Shown: positions 1 to 9,031, numbered from the stretch's first letter. The stretch is DNA of 46,717 nucleotides from Streptomyces himastatinicus ATCC 53653 (GCF_000158915.1 NZ_GG657754.1:3500878-3547594), one strand, 5' to 3'. The notes: generated by a model from the letters alone, not told the origin. Numbers and translations are program-made.

Positions 1-1627
1 CACCCGGCCCGACGGCAGCCGCTCGCTGCGCGCGGACCCGATGGCGCGGCGCACCGAGTGCCCGCCAGCGACGGCGTCGGTGGTGCACGCCTCGCACCAC
101 CGCTGGGGCGACGGCGACTGGATGGCGCGGCGGGACGGCGGGCGGGTGTACGAGCTGCCGTTCTCGGTGTACGAGGTGCATCTGCCGTCCTGGCGCCCGG
201 GGCTCACGTACCGGCAGCTCGCCGAGCAGCTCCCCGCGTACGTCAAGGATCTCGGCTTCACCCATGTCGAGCTGATGCCGGTGGCCGAGCATCCCTTCGG
301 CGGCTCCTGGGGCTACCAGGTGACCGGCTTCTACGCGCCGACGGCCCGCCTCGGCCCGCCCGACGACTTCAAGTACCTGGTCGACGCGCTGCACCGGGCG
401 GGGATCGGGGTGCTGGTGGACTGGGTGCCCGCGCACTTCCCCCGGGACGCGTGGGCGCTGGCGGAGTTCGACGGGCGGCCGCTGTACGAGCCGTCCGACC
501 CGCTGCGGGCGGCGCACCCGGACTGGGGCACGCTCGAATTCGACTACGGCCGCACGGAGGTGCGTAACTTCCTGGTCGCGAACGCGGTCTACTGGTGCGA
601 GGAGTTCCACATCGACGGTCTGCGCGTCGACGCCGTGGCGTCCATGCTCTACCTCGACTACTCCCGCGAGCCCGGCCAGTGGACGCCCAACGCCCACGGC
701 GGCCGGGAGAACCTGGACGCGGTGGCGTTCCTCCAGGAGATGAACGCGACGGTGTACCGCCGCTGTCCGGGCGTCGTGACCATCGCCGAGGAGTCGACGG
801 CCTGGGACGGCGTCACCCGGGCCACCCACCACGTGGGGGCGAGCGGCTTCGGCGGGCTCGGCTTCGGGCTGAAGTGGAACATGGGGTGGATGCACGATTC
901 GCTGGGCTACCTGGCCCACGAACCGGTGCACCGGAAGTACCACCACCACGAGATGACGTTCTCGATGGTGTACGCGTACAGCGAGAACTACGTCCTGCCC
1001 ATCTCGCACGACGAGGTGGTGCACGGCAAGCGGGCGCTGGTGGGCAAGATGCCGGGCGACTGGTGGCAGCAGCGCGCCGACCACCGGGCGTACCTCGGCT
1101 TCATGTGGGCGCATCCGGGCAAGCAACTGCTGTTCATGGGGCAGGAGTTCGCGCAGGGCGCGGAGTGGTCGGAGCGCCACGGCCCGGACTGGTGGCTGCT
1201 GGACCCCTCGTACTCGGCGGAGGCCGACCACCGCGGGGTGCGCGACCTGGTCCGCGACCTCAACCGGGTGTACGCGGCGACGACGCCGCTGTGGCAGCGG
1301 GACACGGTGCCGGAGGGGTTCGCGTGGGTGGAGGGGGACGGCCACGAGGACAACGTGTTCGCGTTCCTCCGCTTCGACGCGGACGGCTCCCCGCTGCTGG
1401 CGGTCAGCAACTTCTCGCCGGTGGTGCGGCATGCGTACCGGGTGGGCGTACCGGACACGGTTCCGCTGTGGCGGGAGGTGCTGAACACCGACGACGCGCG
1501 GTACGGCGGAAGCGGCGTCCTCAATACGGAACCGCTGAAGGCCGAGCCGACGGCCGCCCACGGCCGCCCGGCCAGCCTGCTGCCGGTGCTGCCGCCGCTG
1601 GCCACGATCTGGCTGCGCCCGGCCTGA
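1..1627 (+). CDS. glgB: 1,4-alpha-glucan branching enzyme, 3' part
   Basis: The gene enters from the left edge; the reading frame is open from base 2 and the first in-window Met (base 41) is internal, so about 541 C-terminal residues are visible of a family usually about 730 long. GlgB makes alpha-1,6 branches in glycogen in the cytoplasm. The GH13 catalytic signature is present: an [15 protein letters not shown] stretch, DWVPAHF, the nucleophile Asp in [15 protein letters not shown], the acid/base Glu in TIAEESTAW and the stabilising Asp in [10 protein letters not shown], followed by a C-terminal all-beta domain. The family assignment is secure. Nothing downstream looks co-transcribed, since the next gene has its own promoter. 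Confidence 0.96.
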   Translation, partial: TRPDGSRSLRADPMARRTECPPATASVVHASHHRWGDGDWMARRDGGRVYELPFSVYEVHLPSWRPGLTYRQLAEQLPAYVKDLGFTHVELMPVAEHPFGGSWGYQVTGFYAPTARLGPPDDFKYLVDALHRAGIGVLVDWVPAHFPRDAWALAEFDGRPLYEPSDPLRAAHPDWGTLEFDYGRTEVRNFLVANAVYWCEEFHIDGLRVDAVASMLYLDYSREPGQWTPNAHGGRENLDAVAFLQEMNATVYRRCPGVVTIAEESTAWDGVTRATHHVGASGFGGLGFGLKWNMGWMHDSLGYLAHEPVHRKYHHHEMTFSMVYAYSENYVLPISHDEVVHGKRALVGKMPGDWWQQRADHRAYLGFMWAHPGKQLLFMGQEFAQGAEWSERHGPDWWLLDPSYSAEADHRGVRDLVRDLNRVYAATTPLWQRDTVPEGFAWVEGDGHEDNVFAFLRFDADGSPLLAVSNFSPVVRHAYRVGVPDTVPLWREVLNTDDARYGGSGVLNTEPLKAEPTAAHGRPASLLPVLPPLATIWLRPA

Positions 1628-1657
1628 ACCATGGCGCACAAGGCCGCGTTCAAAAGG

Positions 1658-1686
1658 TTGACGAGTGACGTGGACACGCCTAAAGA
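1658..1686 (+). promoter_or_regulatory. Promoter of the GH16 gene
   Basis: A TTGACG -35 hexamer (1658-1663) and a TAAAGA -10 hexamer (1681-1686) are separated by exactly 17 bases, a good housekeeping-type promoter. The LacI-type palindrome begins at the base after the -10 box, so it would cover the transcription start. This is a sequence match only. Confidence 0.6.
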
Positions 1687-1710
1687 GGGGGTGAGAGCGC
1701 TCTCACCCCC
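1687..1710. promoter_or_regulatory. LacI-family operator, perfect 24-bp palindrome
   Basis: Two perfect 12-bp arms (GGGGGTGAGAGC and its complement) meet at a central GC/GC step, giving the core GAGAGCGCTCTC. LacI-family regulators of polysaccharide hydrolases in actinomycetes (CebR/CelR type) use closely related sites with a GAGCGCTC core. It sits between the -10 box and the AGGAGG ribosome binding site (1715-1720) of the GH16 gene, so repression lifted by a glucan-derived oligosaccharide is the likely logic. No LacI-family gene lies in this window. Confidence 0.75.
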
Positions 1711-1727
1711 CTTCAGGAGGTACGTCC

Positions 1728-3155
1728 ATGCGCCCCCACAGAGCCAGATCCGCCCTCAGATCAGCGTTAGCCGCATGCGCCGCCACCGCCGTCGCCCTCC
1801 TCGGCGCCACGTCCGTACGGGCCGATGTGCCGCCCACGCCCGGCTGGACCCTCCAGTGGAGCGATGACTTCACCGGCGCGGCGAACACCCTGCCCTCCGC
1901 CACCAACTGGCAGATCGACACCGGCTACAGCTACCCCGGCGGCCCCGGCAACTGGGGCACCGGCGAGATCCAGCGCTACACGGACTCCACCAGCAACCTC
2001 AGCCAGGACGGCAGCGGCAATCTCCGCATCACCCCGCTCCGCGACGGCTCCGGCAACTGGACCTCGGCCCGCATCGAGACCAGGCGCGCCGACTTCAAGG
2101 CCCCGGCCGGCGGTGTGCTGCGCATGGAGGGCCGGATCCAGATGCCGAACGTCACCGGCACCGCCGCCCTCGGCTACTGGCCCGCGTTCTGGGCGCTCGG
2201 CAGCCCGTACCGCGGCAACTACCAGAACTGGCCGGGCATCGGCGAGTTCGACATCATGGAGAACGTCAACGGGATCGACTCCGTGTGGGGTGTGCTGCAC
2301 TGCGGGGTGAACCCCGGCGGCGCCTGCAACGAGAGCACCGGCCTCGGCGCCAGCCGCGCCTGCCCGGGGTCGAGCTGCCAGTCCGCGTTCCACACCTACC
2401 GCTTCGAATGGGACCGCTCGACCACCCCGAACCAGCTCCGCTGGTACGTGGACGGCCAGCAGTTCCACAGCATCAGCCAGAGCCAGGTCGACGCCACCAC
2501 CTGGTCGAACATGACCGACCACGCGGGCTACTTCATGCTCCTCAACGTGGCGATGGGCGGCGCGTTCCCGAACGGTGTCCACGGCTCGGCCACGCCCACC
2601 GCGGCCACCGTCCCCGGCCACCCGATGCTCGTCGACTACGTGGCGGTCTGGACCCGGGGCGGTGGCGGCACCGACCCCGGCACCGGCTCCGCCACGCTCT
2701 ACCCGGGTACGGGCGGCGCCCTCGGCACGGCCTCCTCGTCCGCGAGCGCCACGACGCTGGCCTCGGCGGGCGGCACCAACCACGACGGGACGCCGTACCA
2801 GCCGCAGACCTTCACCTCGTCCGGCATCACCCGGACGTACAGCGGCGGCTCGACGGCCTTCGACCTGTTCGTGGACGCGGGCACGACCGTCGCCAACGGG
2901 CAGCAGGTGAGGGTCAGTTACGACCTGACGGGTAACGGCAGCTGGGACCGCACCGAGACCTACCAGTATTTCGCCACCGATCCGGCCCCGGGCTATGAGC
3001 ACTACACCCAGGCCCGCGGCCTCAAATCCGCCACCGGCTCACTCGGCAACATGACGAACGGCAAGGTCCGCGTCGAGGTGTGGAACGCCATCGGCAACGG
3101 CACCAGCACCCTCGGCACCGGCAACCAGTCCTTCGTCCGCATCCCCTTCAACTAG
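1728..3155 (+). CDS. Secreted GH16 beta-glucanase (laminarinase type) with C-terminal module
   Basis: 475 residues. A Sec signal peptide covers about residues 1-32. The GH16 domain (about 35-310) contains the family signature E173-F-D175-I-M-E178, with the nucleophile and acid/base glutamates present, so endo-hydrolysis of beta-1,3 (or 1,3-1,4) glucan is expected outside the cell. A Gly/Thr/Asp linker near 312-320 leads to a roughly 150-residue beta-rich C-terminal module that resembles glucan-binding modules seen on laminarinases (CBM56-like is possible but unproven). AGGAGG lies 8 bases before the ATG. Its 3' end overlaps the convergent SARP gene by 8 bp. Confidence 0.9.
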   Translation: MRPHRARSALRSALAACAATAVALLGATSVRADVPPTPGWTLQWSDDFTGAANTLPSATNWQIDTGYSYPGGPGNWGTGEIQRYTDSTSNLSQDGSGNLRITPLRDGSGNWTSARIETRRADFKAPAGGVLRMEGRIQMPNVTGTAALGYWPAFWALGSPYRGNYQNWPGIGEFDIMENVNGIDSVWGVLHCGVNPGGACNESTGLGASRACPGSSCQSAFHTYRFEWDRSTTPNQLRWYVDGQQFHSISQSQVDATTWSNMTDHAGYFMLLNVAMGGAFPNGVHGSATPTAATVPGHPMLVDYVAVWTRGGGGTDPGTGSATLYPGTGGALGTASSSASATTLASAGGTNHDGTPYQPQTFTSSGITRTYSGGSTAFDLFVDAGTTVANGQQVRVSYDLTGNGSWDRTETYQYFATDPAPGYEHYTQARGLKSATGSLGNMTNGKVRVEVWNAIGNGTSTLGTGNQSFVRIPFN

Positions 3156-6100
3156 TGCTATCGGGTTCGGGCTCGCCCAGCCGGGCGAGTTCGTCCCGTA
3201 CCCGGTCCGCGTCCGGGTGGCCGAGGGCGTCGAAGCGGCTCAGCGCCGCGCACCAGCTGTTACGCGCCCCGGCCACGTCCCCGGCGGTCCGCTGGGCGTC
3301 GCCCAGCCGGTGCAGCGACTCGGCCTCCCGCACCCGCTCGTCCAGGGTGCGGCGCAGCGCGACCGCGTGCCGGTAGCAGGTGATGGCCTGCTGGTGGTCG
3401 CCGAGGTGGTGATGGGCGTACCCGAGGCTGTCCCAGGCGGCCGACTCCCCGCGCCCGTCGCCCGCCTCCCGCAGGAGGGCGAGCGCCTGGGCGCAGTGCA
3501 CCAGGGTCTGCTGGAAGTCGCCCAGCCTGGCGTATGCCCAGCCCAGGTTGTTGAGGGCGTACGCCTCGCCCTTGCGGTGCCCGGCCACCTGGTACAGCTC
3601 CAGCGACCGCCGGGCGTGGTACAGCAGCTCCTCGTCCCGGCCCTGGCGCTCGGCCGTCATGTTGAGCGCGACATGGATACGGGCCTGGCCGATGTGGTTG
3701 GCGACCTCGCCGTGCAGGTTGAGCGAGCGCAGCAGATGGCCGCGGGCCCGGTCGTACCGCCCCATCCGCAGATCGGCCAGGCCCATCCCGTGGCAGGCGT
3801 ACGCCTGCCCGGCCGGATCGGCGATGCGGTGGGCGGCGCCGAGGGCGATGCGGTGGACGGTGCGCTGGTCGTGCCAGTGTCCGAGCTGGTCCAGGTACTC
3901 CATCAGCGACCAGGCCAGTTGCCAGGCGTGGGTCTCGAACGAGGCGTCCGCGGCCCGCTGGAGGGCCGCGATCAGCACCGGGTGTTCCAGGGTGAACCAG
4001 GTGAGCGCCTGCGCGTGTTCGCCGAACGTCTCGACGGTGACACCGGACCGCGCCGGGGCGACGGCGACCGGCTCCCGGTGCGGGGTGAAGGCACGCCCGG
4101 CGGCGACGGCGGAGTGCAGATAGTGGTCGAGCACCCGGTGCAGCGCGGACCGGCGGTCGTCCGCCGAGTCGTACTCGTGGGTCAGCTCCATGGCGTACGC
4201 GCGCAGCAGATCGTGGAACGCGTACCGGCCCGGGCTGCGCTCGGCGATCAGATGGGCCCGGGTGAGCCTGCTCAGCAGCCTGCGCGCCTGCGATATGTCC
4301 ACCCCGGCGAGGGAGGCCGCGGCGGGGGCGGCGATGTACGGGCCGGGGTGGACGGCGAGCAGCCGGAACAGCCGGGCGGTGTCGTCGCCGAGGGTGTGGT
4401 ACGACCACGAGAACACGGCCCGGACGTCGGTGGTGGCGTCCCCGCCCTCGAACGCGTCCAGGCTGCCGCGCGCGTCGTGCAGCTCATCGGCGAGCGCCGC
4501 GATGCTGAAGCGGGGGTGGGTGGCGGCGCGGGCGGCCACGATGGCGAGCGCGAGGGGCAGCCCCGCGCACACCGTGACGACGTCCTCCACGGCCTGCGGT
4601 TCGGCGGCGGCACGCTCGACGCCGATCCGGCCGGCGAGCAGTTCGCGCGCCTCGGCGCGGCCGAGCAGATCCAGCGGCAGCGGCCGGGCCTGTTCCGCGA
4701 CGACCAGGCCGGTGAGTTCGTTACGGCTGGTCAGCACCACCAGACAGCCGGGCGAACCGGGCAGCAGCGGGCGTACCTGCTCGGCGTCGCGGGCGTTGTC
4801 GAGCAGGATCAGCACCCGGCGGTCGGCCAGCAGGCTGCGGTAGAGCGCGGTCTGCGCCTCCACGGTGGCGGGGATCCGGTGCGCGGGCACCTGGAAGGCG
4901 TCGAGGAAACCGCGGACCGCCTCGGCCACGGTCATCGCGGAGCCGGTGGGGCCGAAGCCGCGCAGGTTGACGTACAGCTGCCCGTCCGGGAAGCGGTCGC
5001 GGACCCGGTGCGCCCAGTGCACCGCGAGCGTGGTCTTGCCGAGGCCGCCGCTCCCCGCGATCACCCCGATCACGGCGGCGGTCGGCGACCGGCCGGCGGC
5101 GGTGGAGGCGGCGCCGGTGCGCAGCAGGGCGTCCAGCCCGGCGAGTTCGCGCTCCCGGCCGCTGAAGTGGGCGACGTCGGGGGGCAGTTGCTGCGGGATG
5201 CCGCCGAGGTCGGCGGCCTCCGCCGAGGTACGGGGCTCGGCCGCGTGCCCGGCCCCGAGGGCGGTACGGTCCCCGGGCGCGTGCCCGGCTCCGGGAGCGG
5301 TTTGGCCCCCGGGCGCATGCCCGGCCCCGAACGCGCCGCGGGCTCCAGACGCATGCCCAGCCTCGGGCCCGGCGCCGGACTCGGCGCGAGCCTCGGGGGC
5401 GTGCCCGGCGGCTCCGTTGGCCCCCGCGGCTCCGGACTCGGCCCGGGCCCCGGGCTCGTGCCCGGTCCCCGGCCGCGTACGGTCTCCTGGCACATGCCCG
5501 GCGTCGGACTCGGCGTGAGTCTCCGGGGCGTGCCCGGCGCCGGACGCGGTACGAGGCTCGGGCGCCTGCCCGGCACCGGGGACGGCACGGTGCCCGGTCT
5601 CGTCCCCGGCTCCGGCAGTCCCCAACGCCTCGGACGCGCTCCGAGCCCCGGACGCAGGCCCGGCACCGGGCCCGGGGCCGGACCCGGGCGCATGCCCAGC
5701 CCCGGGGCCAGGACGGGCTCCGGGGTCGTATCCGGCCCCGGGCCCGGTGCGGGGCCCGGGGTCATGCCCGGCGCCGGACCCGGTACGGGCTCCGGCAGCG
5801 CCCCCGGTTCCAGAGCCAGGCGCGTGCCCGGCCTCAGGACCGGTACGGCCCCCGGCCTCGGACACATGCCCCGCCCCGGCACCATCCCCAGGCGCATGCC
5901 CAACCTCGGGACCGGGGCGGGCTCCAGGGTCGTACCCGGCCCCGGGGTCGTGCCCGGTCCCGGACCCGGCGCGGGCTCCAGCAGCGCCCCCGGCGCCAGA
6001 GCCGGGCGCGTGCCCAGCACCGGGAGCGGTACGGCCCCCGGGCACATGCCCCGCCCCAGCACCATCCCCCGGCACATGCCCAACCCCAGGCCCGGGGCGG

Positions 6101-7050
6101 GCCCCGGAGCCGTACCCGCCTCCGGGCCCCGTGCCGTCCCCAGGCGCGTGCCCGGCCCCGGACGCATACGCGGCGCCCGGCGCGGAGCCATCCCCGGGCG
6201 CGGGCCCGGACCCCGACCCGGTGCGGTCCTCGGACGCGTACCCGGACCCCGGCCCCGGTCCCGGGCCGGGGACGAGTCCGAATCCGGCCCGTGCCTCGAG
6301 CGCCTGGCGGTGGAGGCGTTGCAGTTCCTCGCCCGGTTCGATGCCCAGCTCCTCCGCGTACCGCTGCCGGGTGGCGCGGAACAGCGCGAGGGCGTCGGCC
6401 CGGCGTCCGGACCGGCGCAGTGCCTCCATCAGCAGCGCCACCGACCGCTCCCGCAGCGGGTGTTCGGCGACCAGCGCGGACAGCTGCGCGATGGCCTCGT
6501 GGTGGCGCCCGGCCCGTACGTCGAGCGCGGCGCACTCCTCCACCGCGGCCCGCCGCTCCTCCTCCAGCCCGGCCCCGACGGTGTCGGACAGCCAGCCGCC
6601 CGCCACATCGGCGAGCGCGGGTCCGCGCCACAACTGGAGTGCGGCGCGCAGCAGTTCCGCGGCCCGGTCGTCGCTCGACGTACGGGCCTCGCGCACCAGG
6701 TCCCGGAAGCGGTGCAGATCGACGGCCGTGCGCGGGGCGGTGAGGCAGTAGCCCTTGGCGGAGGTGGTGAGTTCGGTGTCGGGCAGGGCGGCGAGGATGC
6801 GGCGCAGCTTGGAGATCTGGACCTGTACGGCGTTGCGCGCCGAACCCGGCGGGTCCTCGCCCCATATGGCCATGACCAGCCGGTCGACGGAGACCACCCG
6901 GCCCGGTTCCATCATCAGCATCGCCAGAACGGAACGCTGCTGCGCGGCGGTCGGGCCGAGCAGCTGGTCGTCCCGCCATATCCCCACGGGCCCCAAGAGG
7001 CGTAACCCGGTCCCGTCCACGCGCTGCCCCCGTCGGTACCAGAGATTCAT
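3148..7050 (-). CDS. AfsR-like SARP regulator: BTAD, Pro/Gly repeat linker, NB-ARC ATPase, TPR
   Basis: About 1300 residues, well above the usual 900-1000 of AfsR-type regulators. Domains in order: OmpR-like winged helix (about 15-105), BTAD (about 110-255), a repetitive Gly/Pro/Ala/His linker (about 259-612), NB-ARC STAND ATPase with Walker A GSGGLGKTT and Walker B VLILLDNARD, then TPR repeats to the C terminus. Such proteins sense a signal through the TPR/ATPase part and activate promoters carrying direct heptamer repeats. I chose the ATG at 7050 because a TAGGCT -10 box lies at 7064-7069; a GTG at 7074 in the same frame would start inside or upstream of it. The extra length is almost wholly the linker. 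Confidence 0.88.
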   Translation of the reverse strand: MNLWYRRGQRVDGTGLRLLGPVGIWRDDQLLGPTAAQQRSVLAMLMMEPGRVVSVDRLVMAIWGEDPPGSARNAVQVQISKLRRILAALPDTELTTSAKGYCLTAPRTAVDLHRFRDLVREARTSSDDRAAELLRAALQLWRGPALADVAGGWLSDTVGAGLEEERRAAVEECAALDVRAGRHHEAIAQLSALVAEHPLRERSVALLMEALRRSGRRADALALFRATRQRYAEELGIEPGEELQRLHRQALEARAGFGLVPGPGPGPGSGYASEDRTGSGSGPAPGDGSAPGAAYASGAGHAPGDGTGPGGGYGSGARPGPGVGHVPGDGAGAGHVPGGRTAPGAGHAPGSGAGGAAGARAGSGTGHDPGAGYDPGARPGPEVGHAPGDGAGAGHVSEAGGRTGPEAGHAPGSGTGGAAGARTGSGAGHDPGPRTGPGAGYDPGARPGPGAGHAPGSGPGPGAGPASGARSASEALGTAGAGDETGHRAVPGAGQAPEPRTASGAGHAPETHAESDAGHVPGDRTRPGTGHEPGARAESGAAGANGAAGHAPEARAESGAGPEAGHASGARGAFGAGHAPGGQTAPGAGHAPGDRTALGAGHAAEPRTSAEAADLGGIPQQLPPDVAHFSGRERELAGLDALLRTGAASTAAGRSPTAAVIGVIAGSGGLGKTTLAVHWAHRVRDRFPDGQLYVNLRGFGPTGSAMTVAEAVRGFLDAFQVPAHRIPATVEAQTALYRSLLADRRVLILLDNARDAEQVRPLLPGSPGCLVVLTSRNELTGLVVAEQARPLPLDLLGRAEARELLAGRIGVERAAAEPQAVEDVVTVCAGLPLALAIVAARAATHPRFSIAALADELHDARGSLDAFEGGDATTDVRAVFSWSYHTLGDDTARLFRLLAVHPGPYIAAPAAASLAGVDISQARRLLSRLTRAHLIAERSPGRYAFHDLLRAYAMELTHEYDSADDRRSALHRVLDHYLHSAVAAGRAFTPHREPVAVAPARSGVTVETFGEHAQALTWFTLEHPVLIAALQRAADASFETHAWQLAWSLMEYLDQLGHWHDQRTVHRIALGAAHRIADPAGQAYACHGMGLADLRMGRYDRARGHLLRSLNLHGEVANHIGQARIHVALNMTAERQGRDEELLYHARRSLELYQVAGHRKGEAYALNNLGWAYARLGDFQQTLVHCAQALALLREAGDGRGESAAWDSLGYAHHHLGDHQQAITCYRHAVALRRTLDERVREAESLHRLGDAQRTAGDVAGARNSWCAALSRFDALGHPDADRVRDELARLGEPEPDSTS
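5215..6276 (-). repeat. Degenerate Pro/Gly-rich coding repeat in the SARP gene
   Basis: About 350 codons of the SARP gene consist of a degenerate short unit of the type GAGHAPG, GARPGPG, GDRTAPG. A higher-order period of about 60 residues is visible: the block beginning ARPGPGVGHVPGDGAGAGHV recurs as ARPGPEVGHAPGDGAGAGHV, and GHAPGSGAGGAAGARAGSG recurs as GHAPGSGTGGAAGARTGSG. The stretch lies exactly between the BTAD and NB-ARC domains and keeps frame throughout. Copy number is likely to vary between strains, and short-read assemblies could collapse it. Confidence 0.85.
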
Positions 7051-7063
7051 GTGACAATCCCGC

Positions 7064-7069
7064 AGCCTA
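7064..7069 (-). promoter_or_regulatory. Putative -10 box of the SARP gene
   Basis: TAGGCT on the minus strand fits the actinomycete TAnnnT -10 pattern and lies 13 bases before the ATG at 7050, which would give a very short leader. No convincing -35 box precedes it; SARP-dependent promoters typically lack one and use direct repeats instead, and such repeats are present at 7082-7110. Confidence 0.4.
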
Positions 7070-7081
7070 CCCACGGGGCCA

Positions 7082-7110
7082 GGTCAGCGAGGCATCAGCC
7101 GTACATCAGC
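7082..7110. promoter_or_regulatory. 11-bp-periodic direct repeats, candidate SARP box
   Basis: Three heptamers sit at exact 11-bp steps: GGTCAGC (7082-7088), CATCAGC (7093-7099) and CATCAGC (7104-7110), sharing TCAGC. SARP regulators (ActII-ORF4, DnrI, AfsR) are known to bind heptamer direct repeats with 4-bp spacers, one helical turn apart, just upstream of a -10 box. Here the array ends 12 bases before the TAGGCT box of the SARP gene and lies in the 81-bp divergent intergenic region, so autoregulation and control of the small gene at 7132 are both possible. Confidence 0.5.
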
Positions 7111-7131
7111 GGCTCGTAGGACGCTGGCGTC

Positions 7132-7326
7132 ATGACCACGGCCGGACACACCCGCCGCAGACCCCGGATAGGCGATCTCGTCTACGACATCGAGCGCGAG
7201 ACCATCGGCCGCGTCGCGTACATCGACACCGGTGGCAATATCGCGTGGATCAAGCCCCGGAACGGCGGCCCCGAATGGACCGCGCTCCCGGAACAGCTTC
7301 GTCCGGCGGCGGACGGAGAGGGCTGA
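7132..7326 (+). CDS. Small conserved hypothetical protein
   Basis: 64 residues. It has no signal peptide, no membrane segment and no cysteines. The sequence has short beta-strand character (GDLVYDIERETIGRVAYID, then IAWIKPRNGGPEWTALPEQLRP), similar in style to small SH3-like or PRC-type proteins widespread in Streptomyces. I do not know a function. It is divergent from the SARP gene across the candidate SARP box, and it ends in front of a strong bidirectional terminator. Confidence 0.7.
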   Translation: MTTAGHTRRRPRIGDLVYDIERETIGRVAYIDTGGNIAWIKPRNGGPEWTALPEQLRPAADGEG

Positions 7327-7418
7327 CCCGCCCTTCCCCCCTGTGCCGGTGTCCCGTGTCCTGCCACGGGGGGAGGACGCGGGGCACCCCTGCTCGAGAC
7401 AACCCTGACAAAACACGA

Positions 7419-7456
7419 CCGCGGCCCTGCCCCGATTCAGGAGGGCAGGGCCGCGG
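7419..7456. terminator. Bidirectional terminator between convergent genes
   Basis: A perfect 14-bp stem (CCGCGGCCCTGCCC, 7419-7432, pairing with 7443-7456) with a 10-nt loop lies between the convergent ends of the small gene (7326) and the dicarboxylate transporter gene (7469). There is no U tract, which is common for actinomycete terminators. Confidence 0.8.
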
Positions 7457-7468
7457 GGGCATGAGGGG

Positions 7469-8914
7469 TCAGGCAGGCACGTGCTCCTTGGCCGTGTCAC
7501 CGTCACGCTGCTCGGGGAGCGCCTTGGTGTCGGCGTCCTCGGAGTCGTCGGCGGCCGGGCCGTGGCCGCCGCCGTTCGCCGCGAAGGCCGCGGCGTCGAA
7601 CGGGAGCCGTCCGGAGAGGACCTCCTGCATCCGGTCCTTGTCGATCTCCTTGGTCCAGGTGCCGACCAGGACGGTCGCGACGGCGTTGCCCGCGAAGTTG
7701 GTGAGGGCGCGGGCCTCGCTCATGAAGCGGTCGACGCCGACGACCAGGCCGACACCGCCGACCAGGTCGGGCCGGTGCGACTGGAGACCGCCCGCGAGGG
7801 TGGCCATACCGGCGCCGGTGACACCGGCCGCGCCCTTGGAGGCGACGATCATGAACAGCAGCAGGGATATCTGCTCGCCGATCGCGAGCGGCTTGCCCAT
7901 GGCGTCGGCGATGAACAGCGACGTCATGGTCAGGTAGATCGCGGTGCCGTCCAGGTTGAAGGAGTAGCCGGTCGGCACGGTGATGCCGACGACGGGACGG
8001 CTGACGCCCGCGTGCTCCATCTTGGCGATCAGCAGCGGCAGCGCCGACTCCGAGGAGGACGTCGACAGGATCAGCAGGAACTCCCGCGCCAGGTACTTCA
8101 GCAGCGAGAACAGGTTCACGCCGGCCACCAGGCGCAGGATCGTGCCGAGCACGACGAACACGAAGAGGACGCAGGTGGTGTAGAAGCCGATCATGATGAC
8201 GGCGAGCGCCTTGAGCGCGTCCAGACCGGTCTCGCCGACCACCGCGGCGATCGCGCCGAAGGCGCCCACCGGGGCCAGCCACATGACCATCGACAGCAGC
8301 TTGAGACGAGCTGCTGTATGTGGCCTATGCCGCGCAGCACCTTGCTCACCGGACTTGCCCATGGCCTGGAGACCGAAGCCCACGAGGAGCGCGACGAACA
8401 GGGTCTGGAGCACCTGCTCCGAAGTGAAGGCGGAGAGCAGCGTGGTGGGGATGATGCTCAGCACGAACCCGTCCAGGCCCTCGCTCGCGGCGCTGTCGAC
8501 CTGGCCCTGTCCGGCCTTCGTCACTTCCTCGGTGATGTGGAGCCCGCTGCCGGGGTCCAGGATGTTGCCGACGATCAGGCCGATGCCGAGCGCGACGGTC
8601 GACATCACCATGAAGTAGCCGAGGGCGAGCCCGCCGACCTTGCCGACCTTGGCGGCCTTCCGTACCGAACCGACGCCGAGCACGATCGTGCAGAAGATGA
8701 TCGGCGAGATCAGCATCTTGATCAGATTGACGAAGCCTTCGCCGATGGGCTTCAGCTCGACCGCCGTGTCGGGGGCGACGAAGCCCACGAGGATCCCCAG
8801 CGCCACCGCGCCGATCACAGCGAGGTAGAGGTAGTGGATCTTTTCCTTCTTCTTCGCCTTCGGCCGCTCCGGCTCTGTACGTCCCGATGCGGGCGGCGTG
8901 ATCTCCGCAGCCAC
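7469..8914 (-). CDS. dctA: Dicarboxylate:cation symporter (DctA/DAACS family)
   Basis: 481 residues from a GTG at 8914, chosen because GGAGG lies 7 bases upstream; longer readings lack such a site. It is a multi-spanning membrane protein for uptake of C4-dicarboxylates (succinate, fumarate, malate) with cations. The family's conserved regions are visible: the serine-rich re-entrant loop STSSSESALPLL, the VVGITVPTGYSFNLDGTAIY motif, and AAGVTGAGMATLAGGL. One segment of about 14 residues (GE-QGAARHRPHTAARL-KLLS) does not fit the family; shifting frame over 8304-8344 restores a normal-looking KVLRGIGHIQQLVF. The gene is divergent from a DcuS/CitA-like two-component system, its probable regulator. 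Confidence 0.9.
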   Translation of the reverse strand: MAAEITPPASGRTEPERPKAKKKEKIHYLYLAVIGAVALGILVGFVAPDTAVELKPIGEGFVNLIKMLISPIIFCTIVLGVGSVRKAAKVGKVGGLALGYFMVMSTVALGIGLIVGNILDPGSGLHITEEVTKAGQGQVDSAASEGLDGFVLSIIPTTLLSAFTSEQVLQTLFVALLVGFGLQAMGKSGEQGAARHRPHTAARLKLLSMVMWLAPVGAFGAIAAVVGETGLDALKALAVIMIGFYTTCVLFVFVVLGTILRLVAGVNLFSLLKYLAREFLLILSTSSSESALPLLIAKMEHAGVSRPVVGITVPTGYSFNLDGTAIYLTMTSLFIADAMGKPLAIGEQISLLLFMIVASKGAAGVTGAGMATLAGGLQSHRPDLVGGVGLVVGVDRFMSEARALTNFAGNAVATVLVGTWTKEIDKDRMQEVLSGRLPFDAAAFAANGGGHGPAADDSEDADTKALPEQRDGDTAKEHVPA

Positions 8915-9031
8915 GGTGCTGCCTCCTTCTCTTCGGCCGTCCAACTGTCCCGGCGCTGTACCGTGTGCGGCTCGCACACCGCCTTGAACGGTTCCGGCGA
9001 CTATGCCCCACGGCTGTGACGGGGGTCACCC

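Noticed and set aside
5215..6276. CRISPR-like or intergenic tandem repeat
   Set aside because: The repeat is degenerate, stays in the SARP reading frame and has no unique spacers.
3217..7005. A 1262-codon open frame antisense to the SARP gene
   Set aside because: High GC with G/C-ending codons suppresses stops on the opposite strand. The product is low-complexity Gly/Arg/Val-rich, has no recognisable domain and lies fully inside a gene with clear domains.
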